The notes beneath the pieces are model-generated. The model was not told the origin of the DNA. It saw only the letters and a program-made list of their open reading frames with translations, and did not search any database. The position numbers and the translations under genes are program-made. From Crocinitomicaceae bacterium (lineage in GTDB: Bacteria; Bacteroidota; Bacteroidia; Flavobacteriales_D; Crocinitomicaceae), in assembly GCA_029252405.1 (NCBI GenBank), contig JAQXBM010000015.1, positions 1-48,345 on the forward strand: 48,345 nt of DNA, written 5' to 3'. This document shows positions 44,129-48,345 of the stretch, one piece after another; positions within the stretch are counted from its first letter, which is position 1; each line of letters opens with the position of its first letter.

Positions 44129-47100
44129 ATGAAAAAACACCTTCTCTATATTGTTTGTGCGATTTTCTCGTTCTCGAGTGCTGCACAAAAAGAATTTCGT
44201 TTTCGAAACTTTAGCATCAATGATGGCCTCTCACAGAGTCTAGTAAGTGCAATCGTACAAGACGAAAACGGTGCCCTCTGGCTTGGAACACAGGACGGGT
44301 TGAACCGTTTTGATGGCAAAGAATTTGAAGTTTTCACGGCAGATAAAACGGAAGGGCTCGAAAGTTCATACATTAAATGTGGACTTGTTGACCCAAAAGG
44401 GAACTTGTGGTTTGGAACCAACAATGGACTCACCTTCTACAATAGAAAAACAGAAACCTTCAAAACCTTTTTCGCTAGAAAAGGGGAGGTACTTCAAATT
44501 GAAGACATCGCTTTAGGCAATAACGGTGACCTTTGGGTAGCAAGTAGTGAGAATGGCTTATTCCGGTTCAATCGGAAAACCTTCGTTTTTGAGAGTTTAA
44601 AATCCAAAGTACCTTCTCGCAAAACGACGGACGTTCAGGTAAATGAAGACGGAGTTGTTATTGTCGCCTCAACAGGAGGAATCCTTCATTTTTACAATTC
44701 GAGCAAGGACAAAACGGTAGAGTTAAGTGCAAATCAAACCCCTTTTTCCAATGTAAACCGCTTGAAACTTCAGGGGAAGGATGAAGTGTTAGTCACATCA
44801 AACAGTGGTGTTTACACGATAGATGTTGCTACGAAAACGATAAAAGAAACATTTCCAGAACTAACGAAAAAGGTTGGCAACATTGCCATTTCTGATGTGT
44901 ACAATTATCAGAATTTCGGTTGGGTGATTGGCACAAAAAATCAGGGGATTTATGTTATTTACGACGATGGCGAGATTCACCAGAGCACCGAGGACATATT
45001 TCAGAAAACATCGCTGCTCAACAACGCGATAATTTCCATTTTTAGGGATAACTCAGGCTTTTTATGGATTGCCTCTCAACGAGGACTTTCGGTCTTTGAT
45101 CCCGGAAGCAAAGAACTTCTAGGTGTTGGTCCAAGTGGAAACGAAGAAAGTGGAATTCCAACTCCAAGCGTGTGGAGTTTTGTCGAAAGTGCTTCGACCA
45201 AGTACGTTTACATCGGAACAGATAATGGAATTTCACGCTACGATAAGTCAACAGGCAAGTTTCGTCAGTTTTACAGAAAGGATAATGTAAAACAAATGAC
45301 CAACGAGATTTCGGTTTTGAGTATCGTTGAAGTAAATGAAAACCTTTTACTAGCTGGTTGCACAGACGGAACCTTTGAACTTCTTATCAGCGGCGAGAAT
45401 TATGCGTATCAAAAAATCAAATACGCATCAACAGAGGTAGAGCAAAACCACCAACGGTCCTATTCGATTGAACAGCTCGAAGAAACAACTTATTTGATAG
45501 CCACAAAAGGAGGAGCAATTACCTACGACATTTCCTCAAAACAAATGCAGGTGTTCGAGCACGATGCCACGAATCCAAGAACGACGATTTCAAAAGGAAT
45601 TTGCCGACTTGCTCACATCGATAAGAAAGGAAACATATGGCTTTCTACGAGCACAGGCGGGTTGAATGTAATGGAAAAGGAGGGGGGAAGTTGGTCCGTT
45701 CGTCCTTATGAATATAACGCTCAACTCAAGGCTGCGTCAAAAGAATACATTACCTCCATCTTTTTAGCCAACAACGGAGAGTATTGGTTCGGTACCCTAG
45801 GTTCTGGTCTCTTGAGGTGGAATCCTAGAACGAAAAAAACGAGCACGTATACGCAAGAAGATGGTCTTCCAAACGATGTCATTTATGGCGTTCTCCGCGA
45901 TGAAAAAGGCAATTTTTGGATGAGCACCAACAAAGGGTTGTGTCAATTCAATGCGAAATCGAAAAAAGCAAAAGTCTTTACCGAAATCAATGGGTTGATG
46001 AGTAATGAGTGCAATATCGGCGCTTATTTAATGGCCTCGGATGGAAAAATGTATTTCGGGGGAATCTTTGGATACAACTTCTTCGAACCCTCGGAACTGT
46101 CAAAACCTCAGCGTGCAATCGACGTCGTTTTCACAAAATTCAAATTGGAAAGCGACTGGCTGAAACCACAGGCAAATTCCATTCTACCAAAACCAATTTC
46201 GGAAATGAAAGCGATTTCATTGTCCTATCAAAAAAGAAGCTTTACGTTGCGCTTCCAGCCTTCGGATTTAAGTCACCCTGAACTAGTGAACTACAAATAC
46301 ATTTTGGAAGGATCAGATGGGGGAGAGGTGCTCATTGGAACAAGCAATGAAATTCACTTTAACGCGTTGGCGCCAGGGGAGTACGTACTCAAAGTATACG
46401 CACGACTTGGAGATGGACCGTGGAGTGAGTACCCAGCAACCTTGTCCATCATTGTGGCCGCTCCATTTTGGGAGCAACTGTGGTTTTGGATTGTTTTAGC
46501 TGTCGTTTCGGCCATATTTATCCGTTGGTTCGTAAGGAGAAGAATTGACTCCGCGCGAAGAGAACAAGTGCGCTTGGAGATGAAAATCCGTGATCGAACG
46601 CGCGAAATACAAGAGCAAAACTTGAAAATCGATCAGCAGCGCCAAAAGATTGAAGAAGAGAAAAACAAGGTTGTTCGTCAACAGAAATTGCTTCAAAAGG
46701 AGAAAGATAAAACAGAGAAATTGCTGAAAAACGTGATTCCTGCCTCAACAGTTGAAGAGTTGAAGAAGCGCGGAAAAGCGCGTGCACGAGCCTACAAAAA
46801 AGTGTCCGTTCTATTTACGGATTTCGTTGGCTTCACCAAGATTTCGGAGCGCATGAAACCAACAGAGTTGGTGAAGAAGTTGGATGTGTATTTCACGAAG
46901 TTCGATGAGATTATTGTGAATAATAACCTTGAAAAAATCAAAACGATTGGAGATGCATACATGTGTGCAGGAGGTGTGCCGGTTCGGAATAACACCAACC
47001 CAATTGATACCTGTTTGGCGGCATTGGAGATCCAAGCCTACATGGAAAAACTCAAAAATGACGCCATTGCCAACGGGAAAGAATACTGGGAACTTCGCTT

Positions 47101-48019
47101 GGGAATCAACACGGGTGAGGTAACGGCTGGAATTATAGGAAGCGAGCGATTGGCCTACGACATTTGGGGTTCCACAGTGAACCAAGCGCAGCGCATGGAA
47201 ATGTTGGGTGAGCCAGGAAAGATTACCATTTCTGGAGCAACCTTCAACCTTATTGAACCCTATTTTGAATGTACGTTCCGAGGAAAGGCACAATCGAAGA
47301 GCCGCGGATTGATTGACATGTACACGGTGGAACAAATCAAGCCAGAACTTTCCATCAAAGGACAAGGACTGCGCCCGAATGATCGCTTCAACCAGATTGT
47401 GAATTTGCACCTGTACAGCTCCATCAACTATTACAAAGCGGAGCGCCACATCATGCAATTGTTGGAGCAGCGTTTATCGAAGAATTTGCACTACCACAGT
47501 ATCGCACACACGAAGGATGTTGTAACCGCTGTAGAACGAATTGCCTTGCTTGAAGGGGTAACGGATGAAGGGTTATTCTTATTGAAATCCGCTGCGACCT
47601 ACCACGATGCAGGTTTCATAGAGCAGTACGACAAAAACGAACCAATTGGCGTGCGCTTGGCGGGAGAAATCCTTCCAAAATATGGATATACAGACAAACA
47701 CATCGATCGAATTAAGGAGTTGATTAACGTCACGACCATTCCACACAAGCCTAAAAACAAGCTGGAAGAAATCATTTGCGATGCCGATTTGGATTACCTC
47801 GGACGAGACGATTTCCACGAAATTGCCGACAAGCTTCGCCGCGAATTAAAAGAGCACGGTAAAATTGAAGGCGACAAGCAATGGGATGAAATTCAAGTGA
47901 TGTTTTTGAAGCAACACAAATTCTTTACGAAGACCGCAATTAAAACGCGCAGAAAGAAGAAAAGAGAGAACTTGAAGGAAGTTCAGGCGCGTTTGGAGCG
48001 CGATGAGTATGAGGACTGA
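44129..48019 (+). CDS. Propeller sensor / adenylate cyclase / HD-domain fusion
   Basis: This 1296-residue protein has a signal peptide (SSAAQ near residue 19), then two-component-type beta-propeller repeats (about 20-680, with LWLGTQDGLNRFD, LWFGTNNGLTFY, LWIASQRGLSVFD and FWMSTNKGLCQF) and a Y_Y_Y domain (about 690-775). A membrane span lies at about 781-803, then a coiled coil (805-880). The class III cyclase domain (about 890-1065) has metal ligands Asp898 and Asp942, adenine-specifying Lys938 and Asp1011, and transition-state Asn1018 and Arg1022. An HD domain follows (His1123, His1127, His1159-Asp1160, Asp1218/1220/1222). The basic tail ends DEYED. All residues fit an active adenylate cyclase; the HD substrate is unknown. 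Confidence 0.93.
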   Translation: MKKHLLYIVCAIFSFSSAAQKEFRFRNFSINDGLSQSLVSAIVQDENGALWLGTQDGLNRFDGKEFEVFTADKTEGLESSYIKCGLVDPKGNLWFGTNNGLTFYNRKTETFKTFFARKGEVLQIEDIALGNNGDLWVASSENGLFRFNRKTFVFESLKSKVPSRKTTDVQVNEDGVVIVASTGGILHFYNSSKDKTVELSANQTPFSNVNRLKLQGKDEVLVTSNSGVYTIDVATKTIKETFPELTKKVGNIAISDVYNYQNFGWVIGTKNQGIYVIYDDGEIHQSTEDIFQKTSLLNNAIISIFRDNSGFLWIASQRGLSVFDPGSKELLGVGPSGNEESGIPTPSVWSFVESASTKYVYIGTDNGISRYDKSTGKFRQFYRKDNVKQMTNEISVLSIVEVNENLLLAGCTDGTFELLISGENYAYQKIKYASTEVEQNHQRSYSIEQLEETTYLIATKGGAITYDISSKQMQVFEHDATNPRTTISKGICRLAHIDKKGNIWLSTSTGGLNVMEKEGGSWSVRPYEYNAQLKAASKEYITSIFLANNGEYWFGTLGSGLLRWNPRTKKTSTYTQEDGLPNDVIYGVLRDEKGNFWMSTNKGLCQFNAKSKKAKVFTEINGLMSNECNIGAYLMASDGKMYFGGIFGYNFFEPSELSKPQRAIDVVFTKFKLESDWLKPQANSILPKPISEMKAISLSYQKRSFTLRFQPSDLSHPELVNYKYILEGSDGGEVLIGTSNEIHFNALAPGEYVLKVYARLGDGPWSEYPATLSIIVAAPFWEQLWFWIVLAVVSAIFIRWFVRRRIDSARREQVRLEMKIRDRTREIQEQNLKIDQQRQKIEEEKNKVVRQQKLLQKEKDKTEKLLKNVIPASTVEELKKRGKARARAYKKVSVLFTDFVGFTKISERMKPTELVKKLDVYFTKFDEIIVNNNLEKIKTIGDAYMCAGGVPVRNNTNPIDTCLAALEIQAYMEKLKNDAIANGKEYWELRLGINTGEVTAGIIGSERLAYDIWGSTVNQAQRMEMLGEPGKITISGATFNLIEPYFECTFRGKAQSKSRGLIDMYTVEQIKPELSIKGQGLRPNDRFNQIVNLHLYSSINYYKAERHIMQLLEQRLSKNLHYHSIAHTKDVVTAVERIALLEGVTDEGLFLLKSAATYHDAGFIEQYDKNEPIGVRLAGEILPKYGYTDKHIDRIKELINVTTIPHKPKNKLEEIICDADLDYLGRDDFHEIADKLRRELKEHGKIEGDKQWDEIQVMFLKQHKFFTKTAIKTRRKKKRENLKEVQARLERDEYED

Positions 48020-48131
48020 TGAGGTCGTTATGTGTACTTGAATGGTGCATAGTATGACGAGAGGGGAGGATATGTGCTACTATGGTTATTTTAGTTGCGC
48101 ATATAAGTAAGTTAGAGACAATTATAGCCCA

Positions 48132-48345
48132 ATGAAGACAATTACATTACCAGACGAATTAAATTTGAGTTCTTCGAAGTCTATTGTGGTTTATGATTAT
48201 GAAAGCAGTACTGAAATATCGAAACAACAAATCTTATTAAATAAAAATACGTTTAGCTTTCTTCAAGAAGGAACTAAAGAAGTTTTTTTTGATAATTCAA
48301 CATCTGCGATAGATAATTCTCAATTTCTATTGATGAAATCTGGAC
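48132..48345 (+). CDS. Probable AraC-family transcriptional regulator (N-terminal part)
   Basis: The frame is open from the ATG at 48132 to the window end (71 codons). The readable part (opening MKTITLPDELNLSSSK, then NKNTFSFLQEGTKEVFF and IDNSQFLLMKSG) resembles the effector-binding N-terminus of Bacteroidota AraC/HTH_18 regulators, as far as I can tell from memory. The helix-turn-helix lies beyond the window. It stands 112 nt after the cyclase gene. The family call is an inference. Confidence 0.5.
   Translation, partial: MKTITLPDELNLSSSKSIVVYDYESSTEISKQQILLNKNTFSFLQEGTKEVFFDNSTSAIDNSQFLLMKSG

Noticed and set aside
46811-47458. Long antisense frame of 215 codons inside the cyclase gene
   Set aside because: It lies fully opposite the conserved cyclase/HD coding region, with no family features and no promoter; it is a shadow of codon use on the other strand.
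1-48345. CRISPR arrays, insertion sequences, prophage or rRNA genes
   Set aside because: No regular repeat-spacer pattern, transposase, integrase, phage structural gene or rRNA sequence was seen in the window.

Overview
The window is chromosomal DNA from a Bacteroidota bacterium, most likely a flavobacterium-like member (order Flavobacteriales, perhaps Crocinitomicaceae). This assignment is an inference. It rests on several T9SS C-terminal sorting domains, the long insert-containing form of IspG, a b558-type succinate dehydrogenase, a SusC/FecA-like TonB-dependent receptor, a propeller-type periplasmic sensor, and many promoters with the Bacteroidota -7 box TAnnTTTG. No phage, transposase or CRISPR array was seen. 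Most genes are core or housekeeping.

Layout. 1-4.6 kb: the 3' end of an unknown gene, a small membrane protein, a secreted T9SS adhesin-like protein, tadA, ldcA and a tiny protein that is little more than a T9SS sorting domain. 4.7-8.7 kb: sdhC-sdhA-sdhB, with a four-helix-bundle (23S intervening-sequence type) gene flanked by short inverted repeats lodged between sdhA and sdhB. 8.8-12.3 kb: a PA-domain T9SS protein, a dihydrofolate-reductase-like gene broken by an in-frame TAG, and an outer-membrane barrel. 12.4-16.3 kb: a coupled minus-strand operon (front-end desaturase, MmcQ/YjbR, S4-domain protein) and ispG. 16.3-16.9 kb: a noncoding stretch with a structured, repeat-like element. 16.9-23.1 kb: the minus-strand operon DUF4175-like protein, HATPase, ybeY, mnmG, with three parS-like sites in and beside ybeY. 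23.3-25.3 kb: gltX-folB and tRNA-Cys.

25.3-30.2 kb: a minus-strand operon of TonB receptor, YfiR-type histidine kinase and response regulator. 30.3-33.3 kb: a lipoprotein and a coupled trio of epimerase, SDR and membrane protein. 33.3-34.7 kb: an ECF sigma factor with a membrane protein that carries a gliding/T9SS type B C-terminal domain. 34.9-36.6 kb: a thioredoxin-like protein and rpiB. 37.3-41.2 kb: a PAS histidine kinase and LytTR regulator pair. 41.2-44.1 kb: rnr and ferritin. 44.1-48.0 kb: a 1296-residue propeller/adenylate cyclase/HD fusion. The end holds the start of a probable AraC-family regulator.

The observations most worth following are the sensor-cyclase-HD fusion, the parS cluster embedded in ybeY (which suggests the chromosomal origin domain is near), the IVS-like insertion inside the sdh operon, and the sigma/anti-sigma pair that carries a T9SS-type domain. 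All calls come from reading the sequence; no database search was run.
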